Shown here in pieces: positions 23,116 through 34,900 of a stretch of DNA of 64,000 nucleotides (the first letter of the stretch is position 1; each line of letters opens with the position of its first letter). The stretch spans positions 24,799,555 through 24,863,554 of the forward strand of contig NC_065875.1 in assembly GCF_933775445.1 (NCBI RefSeq), read 5' to 3'. The stretch comes from Argentina anserina. Its lineage: Eukaryota > Streptophyta > Magnoliopsida > Rosales > Rosaceae. The position numbers and the translations under genes were made by a program. A model generated the notes under the pieces. That model worked only from the letters and a program-made list of their open reading frames with translations, had not been told where the DNA came from and did not search any database.

Positions 23116-24150
23116 AGAAAATTGTTTGAGTTTGAGGAGGGTCAAGTCAAAAGACACAAAAAAAGTGAAACATGGAGAAGGGGGGATCAGAATATTTTAA
23201 TTTTAAATTTTAATTTAATTTCTTTATTTAATTAAAACTGTCTGATGGGGAAAAAGATGCTTTGGGAAAATCAAATGGTTAATTGGAAATTCAATTAATT
23301 GAATAAGAGAGAGACCACTGAGACGTACGTGTTGGTTCGCCGATAAATGGCCGTCGGATTAGCTTTAGGGGTATCGAGGAAGAAACGTGCGGTGGTGGGG
23401 GTGACGAGGAGGAGGATATCGAGGTCTAAAAGAGATGGAAATTACGAAAGAGGACAAAGGTGTGAGACAGGTCAGGTCAGTATGAAACTATGAATGATGA
23501 TGATGATAGAGGCAGAGAGGGAGGGGCAGGAGGACAAGTGGTAGATATGGCTTTTAAAATGGTTTTGTTTTCTTCCAAACTGGTCCAGATATGGAGATCG
23601 GGAAAACTGTACAAATTACTTGTATTATGTGTCACTATGCTGCTTGTGTATCCACATAATCGTGGCAAAAGGCAGATGTATGTGACTATGCTATAGTGTG
23701 ACAAGTCCTTTTGGTAAATCTTTGGTGCTATAATCTGATTGCCCGTCGGCAGGATGTAATCTCTGATTACATATTGATTAAAAACCCCCATTAGCCTCTC
23801 TAATCTAACTTTGTGGTTACTTAGGAAGTACAAGTGCACTATTCAATATTAGTCATTCGTATTTATGAGACTTTATGTTAACGTCATTTATCTCAAAACA
23901 TAATATATCAAGTATGTATGAAACAATATATACACTTAAACGTTACAACATTCGCCAAAATATTTTGTCGAACATATCAAAATATTGTTGAAAATCAAAC
24001 TTCGGGTTCAATCCAATAAAAATATATAACAGTAAAAAATCATTCATAAAAATGATAGAAAAAAACACAATTTTCTACTATCAACAGTCCTAAAAGGTCG
24101 TAGTACTCAACATGATCTTCATAAATCATTCGTTACACCCTTATGAACAA
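23116..24150. other. Intergenic, upstream of the acidic protein gene
   Basis: No gene recognised. Confidence 0.4.
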
Positions 24151-24422
24151 GGACGGAGCTCTACTCAGCATGCAATGAATCTATGGATTGTGACACCCAT
24201 TAAGTATGTGTTAAATGACGACAAGTCTCACAAACGTGTTGATTAACTGTTCGATAATGTTCTAACTTAACCGGCCACTTAGTGTTTTGTTTTAATCAAA
24301 GAAAAACTTCGGGTACAGTTGTGTGATATTTTCTCTTCAACAAGCTGCATATTTTGATTTTCAATTGAGTTCATGCTTGATTTAGTTAGGTATGTACCCC
24401 TGCTATAATCGCTAGCTCCGCC
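24151..24422. repeat. Candidate small element with inverted GGMCGGAGCT ends
   Basis: The left edge GGACGGAGCTCTA and right edge CTAGCTCCGCC form short inverted repeats about 270 bp apart. There is no clear target duplication. The edge words resemble those of the 19359-19973 candidate. Confidence 0.3.
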
Positions 24423-27400
24423 ACTTCTTTAAAGTGAAGATATTTCACCTGGCCGGAAAATGTAAAAACAATTCCAAAGTTACCAGTTTATGGACCATAT
24501 TCAATCTCTTATGCTTGTTCGGATCGAAGAGAATCAGAGCCGTGTTCAAGCTTTCAAAGGATAGTTTTTACAATTAGGGTTTTGTTCTATCTGAGCGGCC
24601 GCAACTTATCGAAGAAGTTGCTCATGAATTAGAGTCAAGACGACAAAAACCCCGCACTCGGGTACCAACTCTTCTAACCCATATTTATTTCTTCCACCAT
24701 CACCTAGTATACGTCGATGCATCGTAGACTGCACGTATCTCATAGTTATTCTATTAATAATCAAATTACAGATCAACTAAACTAATTGGTAATCAAGAAG
24801 CTTCATGCCTCACCAGACCTAATTAACTTCAATAAAACTATACCCATAATACTAAATGGGATCTTAATCACGTGTACTGCTGGCAGTTGCCTTAATACTT
24901 GACCTAGAACTAGTTCATCAACCTAATTTCATTAACTATCTTTAATATCTTATGCTAGCAATAATTTAATTACACCTAAGTTAAGCCCTCGATAAACCCC
25001 TATCATCAACGTCTTATTATAGTAGTGTACAATTAGGGTTTGGCGGTCGGCTTAATAAATTAGGCTAATTAGGGGTTAATTAGATCTGTTCTATAAGGGC
25101 ATCGCAAGCAATAAGCGAGATTACTTGGAAACAAAAAGATGGGGGACACACTTGTTTTGTCTAAATCTCTTTGTCTGGATTTTGCTGGATCCTCGCCTGC
25201 ATCATTTCTTCTCGATTCATTTTGCGGATAGTGGTTTAGTCCATGTACTTGTATTGTATATTGTGGAACATAGATCGAGTACAGTTGCTATCATATCATC
25301 ACTGGTTTGATTATTAAGCTGGCCCTTATCTTTAGCTTTGATATAAACAAGGTGTCTACTACTGGCGAGTGATTGAACCAGCACAAATTGGTTAGAGCGG
25401 CTAAATGCATAAACTAAATGGCAAATGGAAGTTTGTTTACACAAAACTATTGAACTCGTGCATTGTGCCTTAAATGAGTTTGCCTTTTATTTTCACATTC
25501 TCTTGATGAAGTGTTTAATGAGGTTGATGTTTTAGTATTCCTAAAACTTAAACGTATACTGAAACATCGACTTTAATTTATAGTTTCTTGTAATCTAATT
25601 TAATTTATTTTGATCACTATGAATCTGATATGTTTCGAATAAAAGATTTTTAATATGTTAGAAGCCCAACGTCATCATTTATAATTATTCAGATAGTCTG
25701 CTCTGCATTCTTTTCATTATTACAAGAAGCATCACGATATGTCTATTTTCTCTATTCTTAGTATCTCACAATTGTCTGTCAATGCTACCAGCTTCATCTC
25801 GTACTTTAATTAATAGTTTCTTGGCTGAGAGTTTGTTATTTGCTATGATTTTTATATTTATGATTTTGTATGAGTTGGTGTACACATGACGGATTGAGAT
25901 TTTTTTTATCCTATTTTTTAGAATTTATAGACATATGAGGTCAGTTTATTTTCACTCTTTTATTAGTTTGAGTTCAATAAATTATGTACAATTTGTCCTA
26001 AAAAAAACTATTGAACTTCAACACCTCTACTCACTTATCCAAAGATCTGCCGAGTTAATCTATAGTAATCAACATCCGTGAAAGCATCTCACCCAAACTT
26101 AGACCAGAAAATCAACCACCTTTGGCAGGCATAAGAATTGAAGGGCATCTCTATATTAAAAATCGGGGACAAAATGTAATGTACGTAGTTGGAGATGATG
26201 ATATCTCATCATCCGAAATTCCGGATGGGCAAGACAGCAACGTGCAAAATCTGCCAAGAAGAAAAGAAGCCCATCTCCATGTGATACCTCCGTGTCATCC
26301 CCTTCATCTATAATGTTCCATCGCACGTGGTAAGTTAACCTAATTTAGCCCCCCATATATATGCATCTCATTTATATAAACTAATGTCGCATATAAACTA
26401 TATAAATATGATCCTCGTAACATGGATCTTGAATTATATGATCTGTCTAATGTTAGCTCGAGGCATGTACCGATGCCTTTTGAGTTAGCTGTCACATATA
26501 CCATGAATCTAGCTAAGAGAGCTAGCTAACTATTATTAGGTGTAACATTTTGGGTATATAATAAGTTAGAGAAAAATTCTTAAAGGACTTTGCCGCCATG
26601 TGGCCATGGGATATCCCAATAAAAATCCAACATTTTATTTTTAAATTCCTATTTTGACCCACTTAAACAATCACTATACCCAAAATATCCCTGTTATGTT
26701 CTTATCGACAGTCATTTACAAGTTTCCATAATGTTGTGTTGTGATGTGTCGCAACCACTTGGCAGATGGACCATGTTAATTCTTCTATCTAATTCCTATC
26801 ATCGTTGCATGGGGCTCTTCTCTTCACTGCTTTAGGGTACAATAATGGCATGTGAGTCTTGTGGGGGTTCATGACTCCGATGTATCATGCTCGTGATGTC
26901 TATTTATCAGAAATTTTAGTATACATCAACATATGATATATATTATCTATTTAATTGTCGATATTGTTTGGTGAGTGAGAACAGAAAAAATAATATATAT
27001 TATTAACCGTTGAATGTGAGATGTATAACATACAATGATGTATAATAGATTAACTCCTACTTATCGGCTTACCTTTAGAAGTTAGACAAAGAGAGATACA
27101 ATTCATCTTTTAGTTTTAACTCGATTTTTCATATTTTTCAAGTTAATGCCGAGTGTATTTCATTAAGTCGGTGTGAGAATATAAATATTGAAGTGGAAAT
27201 GAGATAGATAAGAAAACAATTAATACGAAATGAACCGGAGGAAGCACGAAATAGTGTATGAGTTTAGACATTTCAAATACGTTACTAGAAGTTCAAAAAG
27301 AAAAAACGAAGGATCCTTTAAAAAAAATGAAGGAAAGTCAGATTTGTGGAAGTTTCTTGGAAAATTCAACAAAGCAAAGGAAGCTCATGAGGACAAATTT

Positions 27401-28049
27401 ATTCAACAAGAAATTTCTAAGCAACCAACTTCCCTACGGCCATCTACAAATGCTTGAGAGATGATTTTTGGAGTCAAATTGTAAGCTTTCAGCTAGGTAA
27501 TTCTAATAGAGATTGCAATTTCTTAGAATATGAGTTGAGTAGCTTGGCCGAAAGTCGTCAAATGCTTATCGCAAGTTTGCGATCGAGATACTTCATCACC
27601 AGAGCTACAAATCCTCTCGTACGTTTTCAACTATGAAATGCTAATGTGTTGGTTAAATTGACATTTGGTTAAAGCAAAACACACGATTGACGACAAAGAA
27701 GTGCGTCTTGCTTAGGGTTTTAGTTGATAAGTCACCTATCAATTTCGCATTACTTTTTCTAAACCGAACAAGTAGATGCCTGGCTAAGAAGTCATCATTT
27801 CTGAAAAAGAAAATGTCGACCTAGATAGGAAATAAGGTAGGGAAGAAGTGTACGAGAGCTTATAACACGTCATTGATGTGACTAAGTGAGATCAAAAGCA
27901 AGTCGGCAACAACTACAAGGCATTGACGTTCATTACTAAATACTAATTATAATTACATCGATCAAGTTCTAAGAAAGTCGATTAAGACATAGTTTCAACA
28001 GATGGAACAGGAGTATTAGTTATACATTACACAGCCCTTCTTGGCTGAC
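24423..28049. other. Intergenic, nothing supported
   Basis: AT-rich spacer. Overlapping open stretches at about 27230-27640 are Lys-rich and end in different frames. They show no domain and no splice logic, so they are not called. Confidence 0.4.
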
Positions 28050-28426
28050 GAGGTCCGCACTAAGAATTTGGTGCGGATTTCTATATTTTTATCATTTTTT
28101 GATTGAATTTTCTCATCTTAACCGTCTAGTATCTATATAATATTGTGTAGATCATCTCTGCAAAATTTCAGCCAATTTAGTAATCGTTAAGGCCCTCAAA
28201 ATTTCGTTTTTCTGTTAACAATATGAACGGTTCATATTCGACAGAATTTGGTCCGTCTATTTGTTATTCGATTTTGAGTGCCTTAAAGATTATTAAATTG
28301 GTTGAAATTTTGCAGAGATGATCTCCACAATATTATCTGGATACTAGACGGTGGAGTTTAGAAAATTTGATCAAAAAGTAGTACAAAAATGAAAATCCGT
28401 ACTAAAACTATTGGTGCGGACCTCCG
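28050..28426. mobile_element. Foldback MITE with GAGGTCCGCAC ends
   Basis: The left end GAGGTCCGCAC and right end GTGCGGACCTC are perfect inverted repeats. The arms continue for about 160 bp with shared blocks such as ACCGTCTAGTATC, AATATTGTG and AGATCATCTCTGCAAAATTT. The whole 377 bp would fold into a near-complete hairpin. No target duplication could be fixed. Long hairpins of this type are often processed into small RNAs. Confidence 0.8.
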
Positions 28427-31400
28427 CATTTGAGAAAATCCGATACATTACATATATATACACGATAATAGAAGTTCTAGGATGAAATCAATCAAATTTC
28501 ACGACTAATTGAACTGATAATGATTGGAGCTGCCGGGCTACATGCCTCTCAATCTTTATAAAGCCTCTATTATCCTGCATTCATATTCTCAATACAACCT
28601 CACACGTAATCAAGAGGTCACAACTAATCGCAATTCGCAATAGTTGGAGCGACTCTTAATCTTACAAGAGCGGCCATGAGAGATGAACAAATAAATGGCA
28701 TAAGCGAACTACTACACCACGAATAAGATCTTATAATCAGTTAGGTTTAGTTTTGTCAGTGAAGTTATCGGTTGATAATCTTATTATCCTAACACATGGA
28801 CTTTTAATCACTCGGCATTTCATGTCAACTCTATTAATCCTTTTATTACTTAAAGCAAAGCAAATCAAATCACGTAGAGTAGGTCGTATTACTCGTATAT
28901 ATGTAGTTGTCTATTCCATATAGACTAGGCTCATTAGGCACTAGCTGATGATATCTTTGAAGATCTAAAAAAGACCAAAACCAACCAAACAAAAGCATGA
29001 TAAGTGCAACTCAGTTTTGTTAATATGCCTTGACATATAATTAGGGTGTCACTTAAGCAAAGGCCTTATATGGTGTTCCATGACAACTTTGTTTGTGGTA
29101 AATTTGGAGACAAAGAATCTAAGAAAGGTTGCTTCAAGCAGTTTTCAACTTTTGATATCTGTCATGTGGGTTTTAATGGGTGGGGTTCAAATTTAAAGTA
29201 ACCATTGCTCTCCAAAGATTTAATACAAAGAATGCTTCTGTTTCAAGGAAAAGAGTCATCCAATATTATAAATCTCTAATGTCATTTGCCTATTTGCGTA
29301 TGCTAATTATATTTATGTCATTGATGGTGTTGAAAGGAATATAGAGAAGAAAATGAAATCAAATCTGCCTTTTCTATTTATTTCCTATGTTCAATTAGTG
29401 GGAGATGGGCACATAAAGAGAATTATTAGATTAGGGCATCCTAAAGGGAATTTCAATCCATGATGCCATTTGTATTATCCACCACTATCACCACCACCAC
29501 TACACAATTAGCTCGCAAGAGGTCACTTTATGTTGATATTATGGCCACCCTCAACTGTAAAGGAGCAATTAAAACATGGGACTTGTTCCTTGTTCCACAC
29601 ATCAAGGTTGTGGTTATTCATATAAAATTAAGGGAAACAAAAGCACTAACATCAATTACGAGCTAAATGTTCTTCAGAGATATCACTAATGACCTTATAA
29701 TATTCCATTTACCACGTACACACCAAAAGGTCCAAGACAAACTTGACGTGATCAAATCAATATTCAATGGAAAAGTTGGAAACCATTAAACCTAAAACCC
29801 TGAAACTTATTTTGTTGGCAGCCCACTCAAAACCATTGGCAGTGTGTTGTTGGTGCATTTCTTGGGTTGGGCTGTAGTGAACTTCAAGCATCTAAAGGGT
29901 AGTTTTGAGCCCAATTTGGCTATTATTGAAAGATCATAGAACCCATTGTATTTCTGTTATAATCTTAAAAGCTGTCTGCAACTACTGCTGCAGAGTGCAG
30001 ACCTAACAAAATTGAGTTTCTGACTACCAAGCTGAAGTGCCAGCATACCATAATATCCAATTGACTCACAAATAAATGATAAAAAGCTTGTTGAAGTTGA
30101 ACAGCAGCTGGAAAACGGAACAGTTCGAATCAGATATTGCGAAGAAATTCATTTTTGTTAATTCGTTATACACGAGTTTATCATAGATATAGAATACCTT
30201 CCTCTAAAAAAAAACAGAAACAAAATGGATGATGGTCATCTAACTCATCTAATAAAGCAAACAATGAGCTAGAATCGTTAATGCAGGGCAGTCGTGCAAG
30301 TTTAGATTTATGCATGCCTAACCGACGAAATAAATAGTACGAACATTCGGTTTTATAACCTGTGATGAGTGCACCAGGAGTTCATATATCCATGTGAGCA
30401 AAGTGACCTAACCCACCGAGAATTGTTTGTTGATGATGACGGTATGCAATAACACTATCAGAAGGGGAAAAAGGGAGTTTCAGGTAAGCAATCTTTGCTT
30501 GTTCCGGAAGAGGAAATAATCCGAAATATATGCCAAGTAGAAAGCAACGAGTAATAGCCAACCAAGCCTTTTACCCCATCTGGAAAACCCTGGGGACGTC
30601 CCTATATACACCAATAAATTAAAACATGGACAACCAGGCCAAGTAAACATTGAGGAATCAAAGCAAAAACAGATAACCATCATATCAAGGAGGCGAAGAA
30701 TGGCCATGACACTTCTTTTTTGTCATACTAAAAGAAAGTCAATGAAGGCCGGTGATTTCAGACCTACCAATTAAGTTTATATAATAAACAGAACAGGGCT
30801 TTCCAGATTTGCATCACACTAATAGGGTGAAGATTGAAGAACACATGCATTTTTCTGTGCTACATTTCTAAATTTATGTTTGGCATGTAAATTTTCAGGT
30901 GCATGAAACTTATGTCAATTCTAATCTTCACAGTTTGGAACTGGTATTGAAATTTGACACTGAACTCCATGAAATGCGAGCACATTGGCAAAGGGAGCTA
31001 CTTATTGTGTTTGATTCTATCATATAATATGAATGAATGCAATGTCCCGGCTCTAAGATCAGCTCGGATAACAGAAAATAGTATTAAAGGAGTGCAAATA
31101 CTGGTGCTTCACCGTGTCATGCTTTTTCATGCTGTTGCAAGCACAATTCTATCGACTTGCCAGAGGCATAGAAATGTTATGTAGGAGAGCTTTTTAGAGC
31201 ATTTCGTTTCTGCTTAATTATTGAAATATATAAAACTTCGCAGATAAAAAGAAAAAGAATTATGACTAGATTTGAAATTGTGGAGGAAATTAAAATTACG
31301 ATTCATATTACCAAAATTGTGTTATTTCATAACTTCGAAAATGAATTTAATCGAGTGTTTTTGTCATCTGAATTTTCGCCTAACAAGAAATGTCTTCATG

Positions 31401-31552
31401 AAATCCTCATGGAAGCACAACTCCAACAAAGAAACAAACAAAGAAAGAAAATCACCATGGACACTTGCAATTTTCTACTAAGGGGCTAAGGATGAGAAAT
31501 TAGAGTAAAAAGTTTACATATAAAAGTTTGGAAACACGGTAGCCAGAAATGA
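28427..31552. other. Intergenic, nothing supported
   Basis: AT-rich spacer without recognisable genes or sharp repeat borders. Confidence 0.4.
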
Positions 31553-31708
31553 TGTTAGATTTCTAAACCATATTCTTGTATCAACAACCAAATTAATAAT
31601 TCTCCAGCATATGTAGGCAACTACTTTTATGTTAGATTTCAAAACCATAGATTCTTGTATCAACAACCAAATTAATAATTCTCCAGCATATGTAGGCAAC
31701 TACTTTTT
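31553..31708. repeat. 78 bp tandem duplication
   Basis: Two adjacent copies (31553-31630 and 31631-31708) share GTTAGATTTC, ACCAAATTAATAATTCTCC and AGCATATGTAGGCAACTAC. They differ by a few substitutions and a 2 bp indel, so the duplication is fairly recent. Confidence 0.9.
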
Positions 31709-32497
31709 AGTTGTAAAACGAAGAATGTAATGAATTCCTTAGTCATACCTCATAAGTGTTAAAATTAGTCTGTTTTAAAACCACCACGTAATATAACAGT
31801 CTTAAGTTCTTGTAAAAAGATCAAGAGCGTCCACGACACAATCATAATAAAGGAACACAAGACTTAGACTACGAAGGATGAGGTTCATTCAAATGAAAAT
31901 AAAGGATGGTTAATTGTTTGGCACATCGATGCAGAATGCCACAGACAACCTCAATCCCCATTATGCCAAGACAGTTCCACAACTTAAAACTTTGAAAACT
32001 TGAAATATGAAATAGTTCCCATCGATTTCACATACTGATGATCCGTACAAAAGCCAGCACCCAAGTTAACAATCTCTTTTCGAAGACAATGCAATTGAAA
32101 TTAATGCAGGGAAACCATTACAACTAGTTCTGTGTATTAAAGTAAGAAAGCTTCAGAAAGCACTACTGACAACCTACAACAATGTGTTGGTACTTCAAGT
32201 TATTGAACCCATTCTTTTCCTACATGATGCCAACCTTTGAAATTTCTTATGTCACTAAAATTGGGGGGAAGATATTCCATGGAGGAAAACAAATAGAAGA
32301 TTGAAAAGAAAACGATTTTTTTTACTCAAGATCGATCTCATTCCAAGAAAATAGTCAATTGAATCTTGAGTAAGTCAAAAGTTCTTCTCCATTCTCCCCC
32401 ACCCAAATGGAAAAACAATCTATAATGAAAGGGGGAGCGTTACCAATTAGCAAGACTCCTGTGTTGGTGGACAAACCAATCTTATACACATGAAGCT
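31709..32497. other. 3' flank of the F-box/kelch gene
   Basis: Contains the probable 3' UTR of the minus-strand F-box/kelch gene. No separate gene is seen. Confidence 0.4.
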
Positions 32498-33844
32498 TCA
32501 GCATCCCATTACAGCACAGTTATAGACAAAGTTACCAGATTGCTTTCTCGCAAGCAAGTTCCATTGTGGAGGACCTTCACTCGGAACCCATGCATTGATC
32601 TCAATGAAACCTTCTCCCAGATTCCTAGGGCCACCAATGACAATAAGACGATCCCCACAAGCCCTGAATGCGAGCCCCCAACCATTCATTGAGACTGCTC
32701 GCTCAGGCAATCTTCCCACTGTGATCCACAATCTTCGTTCTTTGTCATACTTCCTCACCTCCATGTCAGCATAGTCAGCTGCATACAAGTCATTATTTAC
32801 CACTGCAACCAAAGGCGGTGCCTCGGCAGTTGCAGGCATGTCAGTCTCTCTGGCTGCACCACTCCGCCCGGGAGACATGTTAGGTATGAGTGTCCATTTT
32901 TTTGTCTTTAAATCATATTCTTCCCCACAATTAAGTACCTTTGAGTCACTTCCCCCAATCCCACCAATGACATAAAACTTTTCATCCATGAATACCCCGG
33001 AACACATCTTTCGCGGCTTATTCATGTCTGGAAGGAGCTCCCAAGTCTGAGTCTCAGAATTGTATAGCTCCGCAGAGCTGAGTATCTGTCCCTGCGAGTC
33101 ACACCCACCTGCCAGAATTGCAATCTCCTTGAAGCTTGCAGACCCAAACAAGCATCTCGGGGCATTCATCCTCATTCCAGAAGACCAAGAGTTTGTTAAA
33201 ATACTGTACCTAAAGATTACATGAGCAGTGACCTCCTTACCAAATACAAGAAGCTCAGTGCCTACAGCCAACGACTCCTTGTCTGAACACATGAAGCATT
33301 CATTGGAAGTCATTCTCGGCAAGTGCATCCACTTTCCTCGATTGGGATCAAATGCCTCCCATTCAAGTAAGTGGCAAGAAAAATAAATCCAATGCTCAAC
33401 AACATCATTCTGCCTCCTCAGCTTATACAGCTCCCCAGTCCGAACTAATGACCAGAAGCTCTTGTTCAATGAGGCAATGGAACCATAATCAGACCTCGAG
33501 CAGTGAATTAGGCAGCTGATCGAGTTGTCCCGCCCAATGGGATGTATAAGGGAGTCTGAATCCGATGAGCCAGCCCCATCCTGATTACCCTCATCTTCGG
33601 ATTGCTCACACGAAGAGGGTTGAGCCATCTCCATCATCTCACAGCAATCCAGTAGCTTACACAGCTTCCGATGTCGATTATCATCATCATCATCATCTTC
33701 TCCATCAAACTCCAATGGCCGCTTTCCATTGGCAATATCGACTTTGAGCTGATGAAATGTCATCCGGTAAGGCCACTTGCTCTCTGGCTGCTGGCAGGAG
33801 CTCGAGAACACCCTTGAAAGCAAGCAGAACCGATCCTCCAACAT
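32498..33844 (-). CDS. F-box/kelch-repeat protein (At1g26930/At1g74510 type)
   Basis: A single coding exon on the minus strand, 448 aa, starting MLEDRFCLLSRVFSSSCQQP. A longer open frame starts 18 bases upstream, but a 3' splice site (TTTTTATCAG|GAGAAATG) lies between, so the inner Met is the start and the extra residues are intronic. Order: a variable acidic N-terminus (GEDDDDDDN at about 48-56); an F-box (about 98-142, ISCLIHCSRSDYGSIASLNK then FWSLVRTGELYKLRR); then kelch repeats forming a propeller (about 160-430, with AILAGG, SAELYNSETQTWELLPDM and FYVIGG). F-box/kelch proteins act as substrate receptors of SCF ubiquitin ligases; the target here is unknown. The 5' UTR is split by an intron of about 770 bp. 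Confidence 0.93.
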   Translation of the reverse strand: MLEDRFCLLSRVFSSSCQQPESKWPYRMTFHQLKVDIANGKRPLEFDGEDDDDDDNRHRKLCKLLDCCEMMEMAQPSSCEQSEDEGNQDGAGSSDSDSLIHPIGRDNSISCLIHCSRSDYGSIASLNKSFWSLVRTGELYKLRRQNDVVEHWIYFSCHLLEWEAFDPNRGKWMHLPRMTSNECFMCSDKESLAVGTELLVFGKEVTAHVIFRYSILTNSWSSGMRMNAPRCLFGSASFKEIAILAGGCDSQGQILSSAELYNSETQTWELLPDMNKPRKMCSGVFMDEKFYVIGGIGGSDSKVLNCGEEYDLKTKKWTLIPNMSPGRSGAARETDMPATAEAPPLVAVVNNDLYAADYADMEVRKYDKERRLWITVGRLPERAVSMNGWGLAFRACGDRLIVIGGPRNLGEGFIEINAWVPSEGPPQWNLLARKQSGNFVYNCAVMGC

Positions 33845-34616
33845 TTCTCCTGATAAAAACAATCAATTAAGAAAAGCCACAGATTTCACACACCCGATAT
33901 TTAATCCAAATGCAACAAATTCCACTGCTGAAAATTAATAAATCCTAAACAACCAAGTCCCACAGACACAACTAACTATTCAGAGAACAATAATAACACA
34001 AACTTCATTCAAAGATGTTCAATTTTAATGACTGGATGTCTGGATTGGTGTGAATTCAATGAAGAACAAATTCAGCAAACCTCTCAGATTTCTAAATCCA
34101 ATCCAGATGAACTAACTTGAGGACAAAAACAACAATCTTTCAACAGTTTTCTTCTTCTTCTTCTTTCAATGGTTGATAAATCAAGATGGCATTTATTAGA
34201 ATCAAATTTGTCAAACAAGAACACAATCCCAGAAACCTGAAAACACATACAAATTCAAAAACAACAATACTTCCATCCAAACAAGAGATCAAGAAATTAA
34301 ACAAAATCCCATTCTTTTTTCCAAATTAAGAAACAATAATCACTGTGTATTTAACGAAACAAAAACTTGGGTCCCCTATATATCAGCAAAACAATTGCAA
34401 ACCCAGTAATCCAATTGTAACAATAATCAAAACCCAGACAGCTCTAGACTAGTCCAAAAGGAAAAAAAATAAAAATAAAAACGAAACCAAAAATTAGATC
34501 TGTTCACAATTGGTTATCGATAATAAACCCGTGTTCATCCCATTAACCAATGGAGGTGAATTGATCCAAAAAAAGGAGAGAGTAAAGAAATGCGAGGGAG
34601 GGAATAAGTGACTTAC
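33845..34616 (-). other. 5' UTR intron of the F-box/kelch gene
   Basis: On the minus strand the donor CC|GTAAGTC at about 34616 and the acceptor TTATCAG|GAGAA at about 33851 bound an intron. Only a few leader bases separate it from the start codon. Leader introns close to the ATG often raise expression in plants. Confidence 0.7.
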
Positions 34617-34900
34617 GGATTGGATAAGAAGAGAAAAAAAAAAGGGACCTGGTTGGAATTATCACAATTTACAATACATCTCTCTCTATTTCTCTATCTG
34701 TCTATCAATCTATACCCAACCAAAAAAAAAATCAAAAAAAAGAAAAGAAGGGTATCTCTCTGTGTGTGTATTTGCAGTTTCTGTTCTTCGCGTTCTTCTT
34801 CTTCGTTTGTCCTTTGGATTCTCTCTGCAAATCAGAGACGGGCTTTGAGGGGGCTCTTGGCTTTGGAGCTAAAATCTTTTAGACAGGCCCCTCTTTATTT
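34617..34900 (-). promoter_or_regulatory. 5' leader and promoter of the F-box/kelch gene
   Basis: A purine/pyrimidine-skewed leader (GA-rich on the minus strand) precedes the inferred 5' splice site. A weak AAATAAAG TATA-like word lies near 34890-34897. The start site cannot be fixed. Confidence 0.45.

Noticed and set aside
27230..27640. Overlapping Lys-rich open frames
   Set aside because: Three short frames overlap in different phases with no recognisable domain or splice sites joining them.
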